64,000 nucleotides of DNA, from positions 62,001-126,000 of the forward strand of contig CBDBBW010000007.1 of assembly GCA_965203225.1 (NCBI GenBank), in the 5' to 3' direction. The notes under the pieces were generated by a model. That model was not told where the DNA came from. It did no database searches and saw nothing but the letters and a program-made list of their open reading frames with translations. This document shows positions 38,028-46,350 of this stretch, one piece after another. Numbering within the stretch: the first letter of the stretch is position 1; each line of letters opens with the position of its first letter. This stretch comes from JANQSP01 sp965203225 (GTDB lineage Bacteria; Bdellovibrionota; Bdellovibrionia; Bdellovibrionales; UBA1609). The position numbers and the translations under genes were made by a program.

Positions 38028-38615
38028 CACAGATATAACAGGCACTTCGGGCAACAAAAGCGGAAAACAAAACACCACCAACTGCACAGGTACGAAAAAC
38101 ACTCTGGGCAACAAAAGTGGAAATCAAACCAACAACTCCACAACAGCCTCTTCACAGGTATGAAGAACACCATATTGTATGTCAGGGCAAAATAAGAACT
38201 GCTTAGCTCCACAACAGCCTCTTCACAAGTATGAAGAACCTCTCCAGTTCCGTTTCCACCGCCTCTATAAGCTCCAACAGCCTCTGCACAGGTATATGAA
38301 GAACACCATATTGTATGTCAGGGCAAAATAAGAACTGCTTAGCTCCACAACAGCCTCTGCACAGGTATGAAGCACTACCCAGTTCCGCTTCCACCGCCTC
38401 TATAAGCTCCAACAGCCTCTGCACAGGTATGAAGCACTACCCAGTTCCGCTTCCACCGCCTCTATAAGCTCCAACAGCCTCTGCACAAGTATGAAGAACC
38501 TCTCCAGTTCCGCTTCCACTGCCTCTTCACAAGTATGAAGAACCTCTCCAGTTCCGCTTCCACCGCCTCTATAAACTCCAACAGCCTCTGCACAGGTGTG
38601 AAGAACACTCCACTC
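38028..38615. repeat. degenerate repeat array with a CACAGGTATGAAGAAC core
   Basis: At least nine copies of a core like TGCACAGGTATGAAGAAC occur, 45-72 bp apart. Two kinds of inter-core segment alternate: one containing CCATATTGTATGTCAGGGCA (twice) and one containing CCAGTTCCGCTTCCACCGCC (five or six times). At the left end, two units instead carry GGGCAACAAAAG. Plus-strand frames read Ser/Thr/Asn-rich peptide (SSASTASISSNSLCTGMK; GNKSGKQNTTN) but are broken by stops and frame changes. The array dominates the 1.4-kb gap from ligA to 38990; I see no intact gene there. Confidence 0.85.
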
Positions 38616-38745
38616 CCAGGGGGATCCCCCAGCTTCAGTAAAAGAAAAGCCTGTAAGATCCGACTGGCCCGGCATTTACGAAACTCTATTCAGGAAAGAG
38701 CTACAAGAAGCAAAAAAAGAACTTAACAAGGCCATCACAGACTGA
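38602..38745 (+). pseudogene. possible 3' end of a decayed gene
   Basis: An open stretch of 47 codons ending in TGA, with no start, directly follows the repeat array. It reads like a protein C-terminus with an amphipathic helix (FRKELQEAKKELNKAITD). Together with the Ser/Thr-rich peptides encoded in the array it could be the remains of a repetitive surface protein. No family is recognised. Confidence 0.3.
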
Positions 38746-38853
38746 AACGGGAGCTGACCGAACATAAAGCAAAGCCTGTCTAAACGCTCTGCCCAAAAGT
38801 AATCTCTTTATATTATGGTCAAGTATGTAGACAACTAGAGTCCAATGCATCCT

Positions 38854-38897
38854 TTAAATAAAGGCAATGTAACTGTTAAATAAAGGCAATGTAACTG
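38854..38897. repeat. 22-bp perfect tandem duplication
   Basis: TTAAATAAAGGCAATGTAAC plus TG occurs twice back to back without change, in the non-coding stretch between the degenerate array and the histone-like gene. Confidence 0.9.
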
Positions 38898-38989
38898 TGT
38901 TTAATCAACATCCAATATAGGCAGAAATACACTTTTTGCAAAGTTTTCCACACTCCACTTAATAAATTCCCGCTACAGATATTAAAAAA

Positions 38990-39199
38990 TCACTCATCTA
39001 AAGGAGTGCTTAATTGCAGGCTAATCTTTGGCACATGGGCGCCTTTCACTGTTTTTAGTTTGTTAGCTAAAACATTATCCGCCGCTTTTTGACATATTTT
39101 TTCAAACTCCACATTTAAAGCCTTAATAGCTTCATCTGAGGTTTTCAAACCCCGGGTTTTAAATAAATCTTTTGTTTTTTTTACAATAATCAAAGACAT
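38990..39199 (-). CDS. small histone-fold protein (bacterial histone candidate)
   Basis: A 69-aa basic protein. Its layout matches a minimal histone fold: a short first helix (KKTKDLFKTRG), loop, a long central helix with TSDEAIKALNVEFEKICQ continuing into KAADNVLANK, then LKTVKGAHV in the place of the R-K-T-[VI]-x-x-x-[DH]-[VI] loop-2/third-helix motif of archaeal histones. Bdellovibrio carries a known DNA-binding histone of similar size. The call rests on pattern and spacing, not on a search. The ATG has an excellent AAGGAGAG site and a near-consensus promoter, so it should be well expressed. It is monocistronic. Confidence 0.6.
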   Translation of the reverse strand: MSLIIVKKTKDLFKTRGLKTSDEAIKALNVEFEKICQKAADNVLANKLKTVKGAHVPKISLQLSTPLDE

Positions 39200-39235
39200 T
39201 TTTTCTCTCCTTTTTAATTTTAGTGAATTGTCCTA

Positions 39236-39263
39236 TTTATATAAAAAACCAGCTCTCTGTCCA
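39236..39263 (-). promoter_or_regulatory. promoter of the histone-like gene
   Basis: On the minus strand TGGACA, 16 nt, TATAAA; each box differs from consensus at one position. It lies about 37 bp ahead of the start codon, leaving a short leader with a strong ribosome-binding site. Confidence 0.6.
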
Positions 39264-39451
39264 GAAAGAAACAAGCTTTTTATTCATTTTTTGCCAAAAA
39301 ACAACTTTTATTGGCTTTTTCTTCAACCATAACCCTTCAAATCAGCTTCATCCTGCATTTTTCCAGGCATCAAAAGCCTTAAAAAGCATTATTTTCCACC
39401 GGTTCATTCACATTCTGAAAAATAAAAGCTTTGAATTTTTGCGGAAATTTT

Positions 39452-39703
39452 TTATTGAATAGCTTCGTCATCCGCTGAAGATCCACTGGAAGTGGGCGGT
39501 TTCTCAATTTCCGATAATAAATTAGCCAAGATTCGACCATGATTGACTTCCCGGCCAACTGTTTTTTCTTTACTTTCCGGTGAATTTTCACAAGCCATCT
39601 GTTTTTGATGAAAATGATTATCCACAGAACCTACATTTGCTGTCAGACTAAAAGAAAATAAAAAAAGAAATACAGTAAAAAGAACACGATATAAAAAAAG
39701 CAT
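39452..39703 (-). CDS. small secreted protein, unknown
   Basis: An 83-aa product. A classic signal peptide (LYRVLFTVFLFLFSFSLTANV) would be cut near residue 23, leaving a polar, probably disordered 60-residue protein with one cysteine and a Ser-rich acidic end. The ATG is preceded by AGGAG at seven bases. It sits alone between the histone-like gene and the first vWA lipoprotein gene, all on the same strand. No family recognised; gene status rests on the ribosome site and signal peptide. Confidence 0.5.
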   Translation of the reverse strand: MLFLYRVLFTVFLFLFSFSLTANVGSVDNHFHQKQMACENSPESKEKTVGREVNHGRILANLLSEIEKPPTSSGSSADDEAIQ

Positions 39704-39807
39704 TTTTTGACTCCTATATAAAATTATCGGTTATCTTCTCTTTTTTTATAAAGATTTTTTTCACTTTCTTTCAAAAATATATGAAAAACGCCTGAATTTT
39801 TAAATAT

Positions 39808-41007
39808 TTAAGGCTTTTCCTTTGAAGGGGAATTCTTTGCTTTCACAAAATAAGAAACCTTTATTTCCGAATCTGTTTCCAGGGGGTTTTCAAAAATCAA
39901 TTTTTTTCCTTTAAGTGTCCATTTTCCCTGATTGTTCCCTTTTACAAATTCCACTTCAACGCTCTCCGGCAACACAGGTCTTTTCGCCAACCTGACGCTT
40001 TCTATCAAACTTCTTAAAAGGGAAGAAATTACCCTTAAAGGAGGGCCATAATTCTCTTCACAAATGGAGATGTTTTTTCCGTGAGTGAGACCAGCCAGTT
40101 CGGCCACTTTTTTGCCATACACGGACGAAGGGGAGTGTTTTTTTTGGTTGATCAGACAGGTTTCATCTTGAATCAATAAGGCAAAAGAATGAAAGGATTT
40201 TTGAGGGAAAAGTTTTTTAAAATTTTCTGCTACTTCCTGTGCCGTTGTAGCATGAGCCTGGTCCTCCACTCTTTCATCCTCATCTGTCACAATAAAACTG
40301 ATAAAGGTGTCTGCTGAACTTCTGAGAGAAGGGGGGGCGGAGGCCTCAACTCCACCAGCTCCAGCTTGAGCAAACCGCTCCAAACTGGAATTAAGTGACC
40401 TTAAAGGCTGTTCCAAAGGGCCTTGGCAGTAGGGCGCAAGGAAACAGCCCTCACTCGAACCACGGGTTAAGGTATCTTTAAACACATTTACATAGTTTGG
40501 CGTATTTGCGTTCAATACCTTTTGAGCTAACTTTTCTCCATTGTATTCCAAGTCCATGAATTGCCCGAAGTAAGGCTGATCCCCTTGATAGTCCTGCCAA
40601 GACTGATGAGAGGAAACATGCATCTCTATTTCGTTAGTCTGCGGATTTTTCATATAATAATCCCCATGATCGGCCGTGGTAAAAAACATCTGCCAGTCGC
40701 TAGTGGAAACCTGAGACATAAGAGGTTCAAAAGCCTGGCCCAGGCGAGCCAGATCATCCAACATGGAGTCAGACACATCCAAAACAAACAAGAAATCAAC
40801 AACCTTGTTTTTAATGCCCTTTATTTGAAAAGTTTCCTCTTTTTGTATTACACAAATATTTTTACCCTTTACTTCTCTCATTATGCATTCGGCTGACTCC
40901 TTTTTTGGCGGTTCATCACCGGCATCAGCCCCTAAAATATCTATTTCGGCACCACAAGATACAAACAGGATAAAAAAAATCGGCCGGAGAAAATTAAATA
41001 ATTTCAT
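39808..41007 (-). CDS. von Willebrand factor A-domain lipoprotein (paralogue 1)
   Basis: A 399-aa predicted lipoprotein with lipobox-like FVSC (Cys18). The vWA domain begins at DFLFVLDVSDSM, giving the MIDAS D-x-S-x-S (77-81), and later has FFTTADHGDYY and SFIVTDEDERVEDQ, likely further metal-site acidic residues. CFLAPYCQGPLEQPLRSL and ISICEENYG contain conserved cysteines shared with the next paralogue. A short beta-rich C-terminal domain follows. vWA proteins bind partners through a metal ion; this one is probably at the periplasm or surface. Function unknown. Confidence 0.78.
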   Translation of the reverse strand: MKLFNFLRPIFFILFVSCGAEIDILGADAGDEPPKKESAECIMREVKGKNICVIQKEETFQIKGIKNKVVDFLFVLDVSDSMLDDLARLGQAFEPLMSQVSTSDWQMFFTTADHGDYYMKNPQTNEIEMHVSSHQSWQDYQGDQPYFGQFMDLEYNGEKLAQKVLNANTPNYVNVFKDTLTRGSSEGCFLAPYCQGPLEQPLRSLNSSLERFAQAGAGGVEASAPPSLRSSADTFISFIVTDEDERVEDQAHATTAQEVAENFKKLFPQKSFHSFALLIQDETCLINQKKHSPSSVYGKKVAELAGLTHGKNISICEENYGPPLRVISSLLRSLIESVRLAKRPVLPESVEVEFVKGNNQGKWTLKGKKLIFENPLETDSEIKVSYFVKAKNSPSKEKP

Positions 41008-41368
41008 ATATTTTACTGCTTTCGTTAATTATATTTTTACCTCTTAAAAGGTGGTTTCCCGCCAGATCTTCGGAAAAACCGTATCAAAATATAATGATAA
41101 ATGAAGTTATTTTAAAATAAAAGCTCTTTAAACTCTTTCAGACTAAAGTATCATTTTTGAGTAAGTTAACTGCGCCTTAATTTCAAATAAGCAATTAAAA
41201 TCATTAAAGAAAATTAAAAAATTCACCTTAGCCTTTTTAGCAACTATTATATATATTGTAGATGTTTATAAAATTATTTTACTTTTTCAGGTAAGTAGAC
41301 ATAATTAACCAGCCACTATGTAAAGTATTAAATCCGCTAATTTTTTTATTAAATAAATGATGCTTTCA
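41008..41368. other. 361-bp AT-rich spacer between the two vWA genes
   Basis: It contains no frame of note and no repeat. The promoter of the downstream vWA gene is probably here. Confidence 0.4.
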
Positions 41369-42541
41369 TTATTCATAACGATAGTGGACAGTCACTTTCG
41401 TGTCCGGCTCAAGAGGGTGGGAAAATCTTATTTTTCTTCCAAACAACCGCCATGAAACATGAGGTTGATTCGGGTTCAGGACGACTTTGACTGTCTCAGG
41501 CCGCACAAACAGCTCTTGCAAAGCCAAAGACTGCATAAGAGGCTTTATAACTTTTGATATGCCAACCAAAGAGGATCCATAATTTTTCTCACAAATGGAT
41601 ACATTAATTCCTCCCGTCAATTCCGCCAGCCTCCCTATAATATGTCCATAAGCCACTGCATTACCAAACAAACCACCTTCACTTTCAGTCTGATAACATC
41701 TTTTATCCTGAACACTGATACTAAAACCAAACAAACGTTTGTTTTGCCCTTCAAATACTTTTTCATAAGTTTGAATCACCTGTTCCGCCGTCGTGGCATT
41801 TACAAAATCATCTCTTCTTTCGTCCTCATCCGTCACCAATAGAGCAACAGTGTCCGTATTGGGCTGAAAAAACCTCTTAATTTGAGGGTCAGAGTTCGTC
41901 TTATAACGACTGATAGTCGCTTTAAGGGAGCGTAAAGGTTGTTCATTGTTTCCCGCATGACAATAAGGGGGGCGGTCGCAGTCCTCAGAATTTTCCATGG
42001 TAAGAGTATCTCTAAAAATCTGCCTGTATTCAGGAGTATCCTTTGTTAAAATAAATTGATTTAAGATAAGCTCTCTTCTCTCCAATGGCATTAATTTTCC
42101 AAATCGAGGAGTCACTCCTTTATAATCCTGCCATCTCTCAGCAAGCTTGGTATTTTCTCCATGATCCCCGTGATCAGCTGTTATAAAGACCATCCTCCAG
42201 ACTTTATCCTGAACATGAGATAACATCGCTTCCATATTTTCCCCGGTTTTTCTTAAATTATCATCCATGGATCCTGAAACATCCATAACTACTATAATTT
42301 CCAGTTCATTTCTCCCGGATATTTTAAAAATTTCAGTTAAAGAATTCGGCCCATCTTCATATTTACTCTGTAAAAAAGGGGTTTTTTCTTCTTCTGATAC
42401 ACATTTGTTTTGATTTGTATTGCATTCCAATGAACTGTTATAAGTCTCAGTCTTTTTAATATCTTTATCAGAATAAAAACCCATAGGGCTACAGCTCAGA
42501 ACAAAAGAACAAAAAAGCAGGTAAGCAATTGTTTTTTTCAT
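41369..42541 (-). CDS. von Willebrand factor A-domain lipoprotein (paralogue 2)
   Basis: A 390-aa predicted lipoprotein with signal MKKTIAYLLFCSFVLSC (Cys17). MIDAS is DVSGSM (about residue 87). It shares long collinear stretches with its neighbour: TADHGD, RDTLT or KDTLT before a glycine/acidic-cysteine block, QPLRSL, VTDEDERRDD and INVSICEKNYGSSL. The two clearly arose by duplication. I chose the ATG that gives a compact signal peptide; an in-frame ATG nine codons earlier exists. Neither has a strong ribosome-binding site. Binding partner unknown. Confidence 0.78.
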   Translation of the reverse strand: MKKTIAYLLFCSFVLSCSPMGFYSDKDIKKTETYNSSLECNTNQNKCVSEEEKTPFLQSKYEDGPNSLTEIFKISGRNELEIIVVMDVSGSMDDNLRKTGENMEAMLSHVQDKVWRMVFITADHGDHGENTKLAERWQDYKGVTPRFGKLMPLERRELILNQFILTKDTPEYRQIFRDTLTMENSEDCDRPPYCHAGNNEQPLRSLKATISRYKTNSDPQIKRFFQPNTDTVALLVTDEDERRDDFVNATTAEQVIQTYEKVFEGQNKRLFGFSISVQDKRCYQTESEGGLFGNAVAYGHIIGRLAELTGGINVSICEKNYGSSLVGISKVIKPLMQSLALQELFVRPETVKVVLNPNQPHVSWRLFGRKIRFSHPLEPDTKVTVHYRYE

Positions 42542-42683
42542 ACACTTCAATAGTGTCGGCAAAAACATAAAAGTTCTTTACCAGCCTGCCATTATGTTAA
42601 AAACCTGATTTTTTTATTGAATCCACCGCTCTCCAGCCATGGATTTATATAAAAAGAATGTTCAGACAAAAGGCCAGTTGGAT

Positions 42684-43037
42684 TTATTTAAACTGATTAA
42701 GATGGGCAGGAAACCTGTAATCCCCTTCCACTTCGTCAAAGGTGGTTTCCTTTTGATTGAGGAGTTCTGAATGAAACTCCACAACAGAATTATTTTTTAT
42801 AATTTTATTTTGCGCCAGACCTCTTAACTGAGGAAATTGTTTGTTCATTACTCTGATCCCGGACCAGGCGCTCCGTTTCAAATACCGGCTGACAGCAGAC
42901 TGCTTCAGCTCCTGTTCAATCCACTGCTCCAGACTCTTCTGACCCACTTGCACCTGCAGCATTATAACAAACAAACAAGACAAGCTGATTTTCAACCAAA
43001 AAAACACAAAACGAATTATAAAATCACCAATAATCAT
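42684..43037 (-). CDS. hypothetical protein with N-terminal membrane segment
   Basis: A 117-aa protein. Residues 5-27 are strongly hydrophobic (signal anchor or uncleaved signal); the rest is polar with KSLEQWIEQELKQSAVSRYLKRSAWSG and an acidic tail. It matches no family I know. Its ATG overlaps the TGA of the receiver gene by one base (TGATG), so the two are co-translated and may act together. Confidence 0.6.
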   Translation of the reverse strand: MIIGDFIIRFVFFWLKISLSCLFVIMLQVQVGQKSLEQWIEQELKQSAVSRYLKRSAWSGIRVMNKQFPQLRGLAQNKIIKNNSVVEFHSELLNQKETTFDEVEGDYRFPAHLNQFK

Positions 43038-43438
43038 CAGGCCGCCATTGCTGTTGATTTTCGCCCTTTCACCACAGAATATATCTTATCTACAATTTCG
43101 TCAGATCCAAAAGGTTTATTAATAAAATGCAGCACTCCGGCCATTTCACTTTTCAAGATAATTTCCCTGTTTTTCAACAACCCGGAGCAAACAATGACTT
43201 TCATCTCAGGAAATTTCAGATAAATTTTATTTATAAGAGCCAGACCATTTTGTTTGGGAAGGGCCAGGTCCACCAAGGCGAGATCCGGTTTTAAAATTTC
43301 TATTTTCAACAAAGTCTCCTCTCCGCCAGAGTCAGCTAGACCCACCACTTCCATACCTGCCGTATGCAGGACACGGCAAAGCATTTCCCTTAAAAACAAG
43401 GCATCTTCCACTATAAAAATCCGAAGCTTTTTTTTCAT
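43037..43438 (-). CDS. stand-alone CheY-like response regulator
   Basis: A 133-aa single receiver domain. The acidic pair is in FIVEDA, the phosphoacceptor aspartate is in LALVDLALP (about residue 57), the switch residue is Ser in VIVCSG, and the conserved lysine is in FINKPF. There is no output domain, so it should signal by protein contact as CheY does, in motility or another process. No histidine kinase is encoded nearby. It is followed with overlap by the 117-aa membrane protein, a possible partner. Confidence 0.9.
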   Translation of the reverse strand: MKKKLRIFIVEDALFLREMLCRVLHTAGMEVVGLADSGGEETLLKIEILKPDLALVDLALPKQNGLALINKIYLKFPEMKVIVCSGLLKNREIILKSEMAGVLHFINKPFGSDEIVDKIYSVVKGRKSTAMAA

Positions 43439-43539
43439 TTCAAAAAATAATCGGCAAATAAAGGCTTAATATTGAAATATTTTGCCGCTTCAGTAAAATA
43501 GATGATTGTTTTACCTGCGTTTATAGGACCGGCTTTTTT

Positions 43540-43646
43540 CTGATAATCCTTTTTTTTGTTCAAGCGCTTCTCAAGCGTCTTTCTTGCTCTATAAATTGTT
43601 TAGTTCCCCCTGATAATCATTTTAGTTCAAGTGCTTCTCTCAAGAA
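43540..43646. repeat. degenerate 36-bp direct repeat pair
   Basis: CTGATAATC followed by a T-rich stretch and TTCAAGCGCTTCTCAAG (43540-43575) recurs as CTGATAATC...TTCAAGTGCTTCTCTCAAG (43610-43646). The pair lies just left of the CRISPR array in the 590-bp gap from the receiver gene to the groEL terminator. Confidence 0.7.
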
Positions 43647-43673
43647 GATAAAGAATACAATATACATTTCCCA

Positions 43674-43822
43674 CTTTCTACTGTCCACGAACGGGCGAAA
43701 CTGATTGAATCATTTGTTGGGAAATGACAGCTGGCTTTCTACCGTCCACGAACGGGCGAAACGCTACAGCTCAATCTCTTCCCCCTTCCGGTGACTTTCT
43801 ACCGTCCACGAACGGGCGAAAC
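43674..43822 (-). CRISPR. orphan CRISPR mini-array, three 28-nt repeats and two spacers
   Basis: Repeats at 43674-43701, 43735-43762 and 43795-43822 read, on the minus strand, GTTTCGCCCGTTCG followed by TGGACGGTAGAAAG. Two are identical and the leftmost has one change. Spacers are 33 and 32 nt and unrelated. A 28-nt repeat with 32-nt spacers suits type I-E or I-F systems. The changed repeat marks the leader-distal end, so transcription should run leftward on the minus strand. No cas gene occurs in the window. Confidence 0.8.
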
Positions 43823-43835
43823 TGCCTCCGAATAA

Positions 43836-43940
43836 GACAAGGAATATGAAAACAAACTAGATACCTACATTAAACAACAAACCCAAATCATTAGAGAATG
43901 TGTCCGAATTTTATCCAGAAAAGAAAACTTATGCCGGTAA
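43836..43940 (+). pseudogene. possible coding remnant next to the CRISPR array
   Basis: A 34-codon open stretch without a start reads DKEYENKLDTYIKQQTQII and on to a TAA; composition looks like a helical protein end. It begins 14 bp after the last CRISPR repeat. No family is recognised and it may be chance. Confidence 0.2.
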
Positions 43941-44031
43941 ATAGGAAGTAGGTAAGTAGAAAATTATGTAAGTAACAGTTCTATTATCCCTTTGGACATA
44001 GCTTTAAACTGTATTCACCTCTTTTAATTTA

Positions 44032-44061
44032 AAAAGGAGGGATGCTAAGCTCCCTCCTTTT
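44032..44061 (-). terminator. rho-independent terminator of groESL
   Basis: AAAAGGAGGG and CCCTCCTTTT form a perfect 10-bp stem with a 10-nt loop, followed on the minus strand by a T-run. It lies 33 bp beyond the groEL stop. The plus strand also has T-rich sequence after it, so it may act both ways. Confidence 0.9.
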
Positions 44062-44093
44062 AATTTTTTACGCTAATAGAAATCACACACAAA

Positions 44094-45743
44094 TTACATC
44101 ATGGGCATTCCGCCACCCATCCCGGGAGCTCCCCCCGGCGGCATGGCAGGTTCTTCTTTCTTCGGTTCATCTGCTATCATGGTCTCTGTTGTCAGCATCA
44201 AAGAAGCAACAGAAGCGGCATATTCCAAAGAGCAACGAACCACTTTCTTTGGATCAATCACCCCTGCTTTTTGCAGATCTTCATATTCTCCTGTTAAAGC
44301 GTTAAAGCCAAAAGCCGGTTGATCTTTCTTTTGATCATCCTGCACTTTGTGCAGAACAATAGCTCCGTCCATGCCAGCGTTGCTGGCAATCTGACGAATC
44401 GGCGCCTCACAGGCTTTTTTCACAATATTCACTCCAAAGCGCTCCTCTTCACTTACTTTCAAATCATCCAGCACCGCTGAAGCTTTCAGAAGAGCCACCC
44501 CTCCACCTGGGACGATACCTTCTTCCACAGCCGCCCGAGTGGAGTTTAAAGCGTCCTCCACGCGAGCTTTTTTCTCTTTCATTTCCACTTCTGAAGGGGC
44601 ACCCACATGAATAACGGCCACTCCGCCTGTCAGCTTGGCCAGCCGCTCCTGAAGTTTTTCCTTGTCATAGTCACTACTGCTGTCTTCAATTTGTGATTTG
44701 ATTTGCACCACCCGAGCGGAAATATCATCTTTTTTTCCACTTCCATCAATAATAGTGGTGTTGTCTTTGTCTATAACCACTCTTTTGGCTTTTCCCAGTT
44801 TATCCACTGTCATCGCTTCCAGTTTATCACCCACATCCTCACTTATAACTCTGGTGCCTGTTAAAATGGCAATATCCTCCAACATGGCTTTTCTGCGATC
44901 ACCAAAGCCGGGGGCTTTCACTGCCGCCACCTGCAAACTACCTCTGAGTTTATTCACCACTAAAGTGGCCAGGGCCTCTCCTTCCACATCCTCAGCGACA
45001 ATCAAAAGAGGTTTTCCGGCCTGAGCCACCCCTTCCAGGGCTTTTATTATATTCTTCATGGAACTGATTTTCTTATCGTAAATCAATAAGAAACAGTCTT
45101 CCATCACCACTTCCATTCTCTCCGCGTTAGTCACAAAATAAGGAGATAAATAACCTCTGTCAAACTGCATTCCCTCCACAACATCCAATTCCGTCAAAGA
45201 GGTCTTGCTTTCCTCTACAGTAATAACTCCCTCTTGCCCGACTTTCTCCATAGCCTGAGCGATAATATCACCGATTTCCTTGTCGTTATTGGCGGAAATG
45301 GTCCCCACTTGAGCAATCTCCGTTTTTCCCTTAACAGGTCTGGACCACTTTTTCAATTCCGCTGTCACAGCGGATACTGCATTATCAATCCCCTTTTTTA
45401 TTTGAGTGGGATTGTGGTGAGCCGTAATGTATTTTAAACCTTCACAGTAAATGGCCTGTGCCAAAAGAGTGGCGCTGGTGGTACCATCTCCTGCTTCATC
45501 ATTGGTTTTACTGGCCACTTCCTTCACCATTTGAGCGCCCATATTTTCAAACTTATTTTTTAGCTCCACCTCTTTGGCCACGGTCACACCATCTTTAGTT
45601 ATGACAGGTGAACCGAAAGATTTTTCAATCGCTACATTTCTTCCTTTCGGACCCAAAGTCACTTTCACTGCATCAGCCAAAACATTCACCCCGCGGGCGA
45701 TGGAGTCTCTGGCCTTATCTCTGAATCGTAGTTGCTTACTCAT
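44094..45743 (-). CDS. groL: chaperonin GroEL
   Basis: The 60-kDa chaperonin subunit (549 aa) that folds proteins in an ATP-driven double ring with GroES. VKVTLGPKGRNVAIEKSFG, the DGTTSATLLAQAI nucleotide site, GAPSEVEMKEKKARVEDALN and the GIVPGGGVALL motif are present. The C-terminus is the standard Gly-Met tail (GMGGGMPMM). The ATG has GGAGGTATA upstream. It follows groES after 163 bp and ends at a strong terminator. Confidence 0.99.
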   Translation of the reverse strand: MSKQLRFRDKARDSIARGVNVLADAVKVTLGPKGRNVAIEKSFGSPVITKDGVTVAKEVELKNKFENMGAQMVKEVASKTNDEAGDGTTSATLLAQAIYCEGLKYITAHHNPTQIKKGIDNAVSAVTAELKKWSRPVKGKTEIAQVGTISANNDKEIGDIIAQAMEKVGQEGVITVEESKTSLTELDVVEGMQFDRGYLSPYFVTNAERMEVVMEDCFLLIYDKKISSMKNIIKALEGVAQAGKPLLIVAEDVEGEALATLVVNKLRGSLQVAAVKAPGFGDRRKAMLEDIAILTGTRVISEDVGDKLEAMTVDKLGKAKRVVIDKDNTTIIDGSGKKDDISARVVQIKSQIEDSSSDYDKEKLQERLAKLTGGVAVIHVGAPSEVEMKEKKARVEDALNSTRAAVEEGIVPGGGVALLKASAVLDDLKVSEEERFGVNIVKKACEAPIRQIASNAGMDGAIVLHKVQDDQKKDQPAFGFNALTGEYEDLQKAGVIDPKKVVRCSLEYAASVASLMLTTETMIADEPKKEEPAMPPGGAPGMGGGMPMM

Positions 45744-45906
45744 TATACCTCCTCTTTTTTAAAAAATTGGTTCTGGTTTTATAAAAATTCAATTAAACAC
45801 ACAACAGACAATCAAAACGGTTCAAATGGAAATCCGTTCCATTTTTGCCTCCATGAAAATTTAAGAAAAATTCAAGGCGCTTTTTTTATCTGTCGCAAAG
45901 ACCTGT

Positions 45907-46200
45907 TTAATTAACCACTCCGTAAATGTCCTCTTCTCTCATCATCAAAAGCTCCTCACTGCCCATTTTAAATTCCGTGCCGGAGTATTTGCCAAACAAA
46001 ACCTCATCTCCGGGCTTAACTTCCAAAGGCAAACGCTTTCCATCATCTGTGGTGCGCCCACGTCCTGTAGAAAGCACTTTTCCTCTCTGGGGTTTTTCCT
46101 TTGCTGTTTCGGGAATGATAATGCCTCCTGAGGTCTTTTCCTCTTCGGGAAGGCGTTGAACAATAATACGATCATGCAGAGGACGAACATTGATATTCAT
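45907..46200 (-). CDS. groS: co-chaperonin GroES
   Basis: The heptameric lid of GroEL (97 aa). NVRPLHDRIIV at the start, the mobile loop EEEKTSGGIIIPETAKEKPQRG that contacts GroEL, and PGDEVLFGKYSGTE near the end are typical. It is the first gene of groESL. Upstream a good vegetative promoter is seen, and no CIRCE-type inverted repeat. Confidence 0.99.
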   Translation of the reverse strand: MNINVRPLHDRIIVQRLPEEEKTSGGIIIPETAKEKPQRGKVLSTGRGRTTDDGKRLPLEVKPGDEVLFGKYSGTEFKMGSEELLMMREEDIYGVVN

Positions 46201-46257
46201 GATTATCTCCTTTCTTAAAAATCATCTCTATTCGGGTCTAGCCCGCATTGTCAATCA

Positions 46258-46286
46258 AATATGAAAACTCCAACCTTTATTGTCAA
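46258..46286 (-). promoter_or_regulatory. groESL promoter
   Basis: On the minus strand TTGACA, 17 nt, CATATT, about 58 bp ahead of groES. A second TTGACA just downstream has no good -10 partner. I searched the leader by eye for the CIRCE inverted repeat and a sigma-32-type box and saw neither. Confidence 0.6.
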
Positions 46287-46350
46287 GTACAGAAGGAAAA
46301 TAAAATTAAAAAAATAGGAAGCAGAAGAAAAGTCTTTTTATATCAAATAT

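Noticed and set aside
37836..38195. A 119-aa plus-strand protein rich in His, Lys and Gln
   Set aside because: Its repeats follow the DNA array, another frame of the same stretch looks equally coding, and no ribosome site precedes it.
38003..38675. Minus-strand proteins with VQRLLELIEAVEAEL repeats
   Set aside because: They arise from the same DNA repeats, have no ribosome sites and overlap each other in different frames.
46200..46300. CIRCE element before groES
   Set aside because: No TTAGCACTC/GAGTGCTAA inverted repeat is present.
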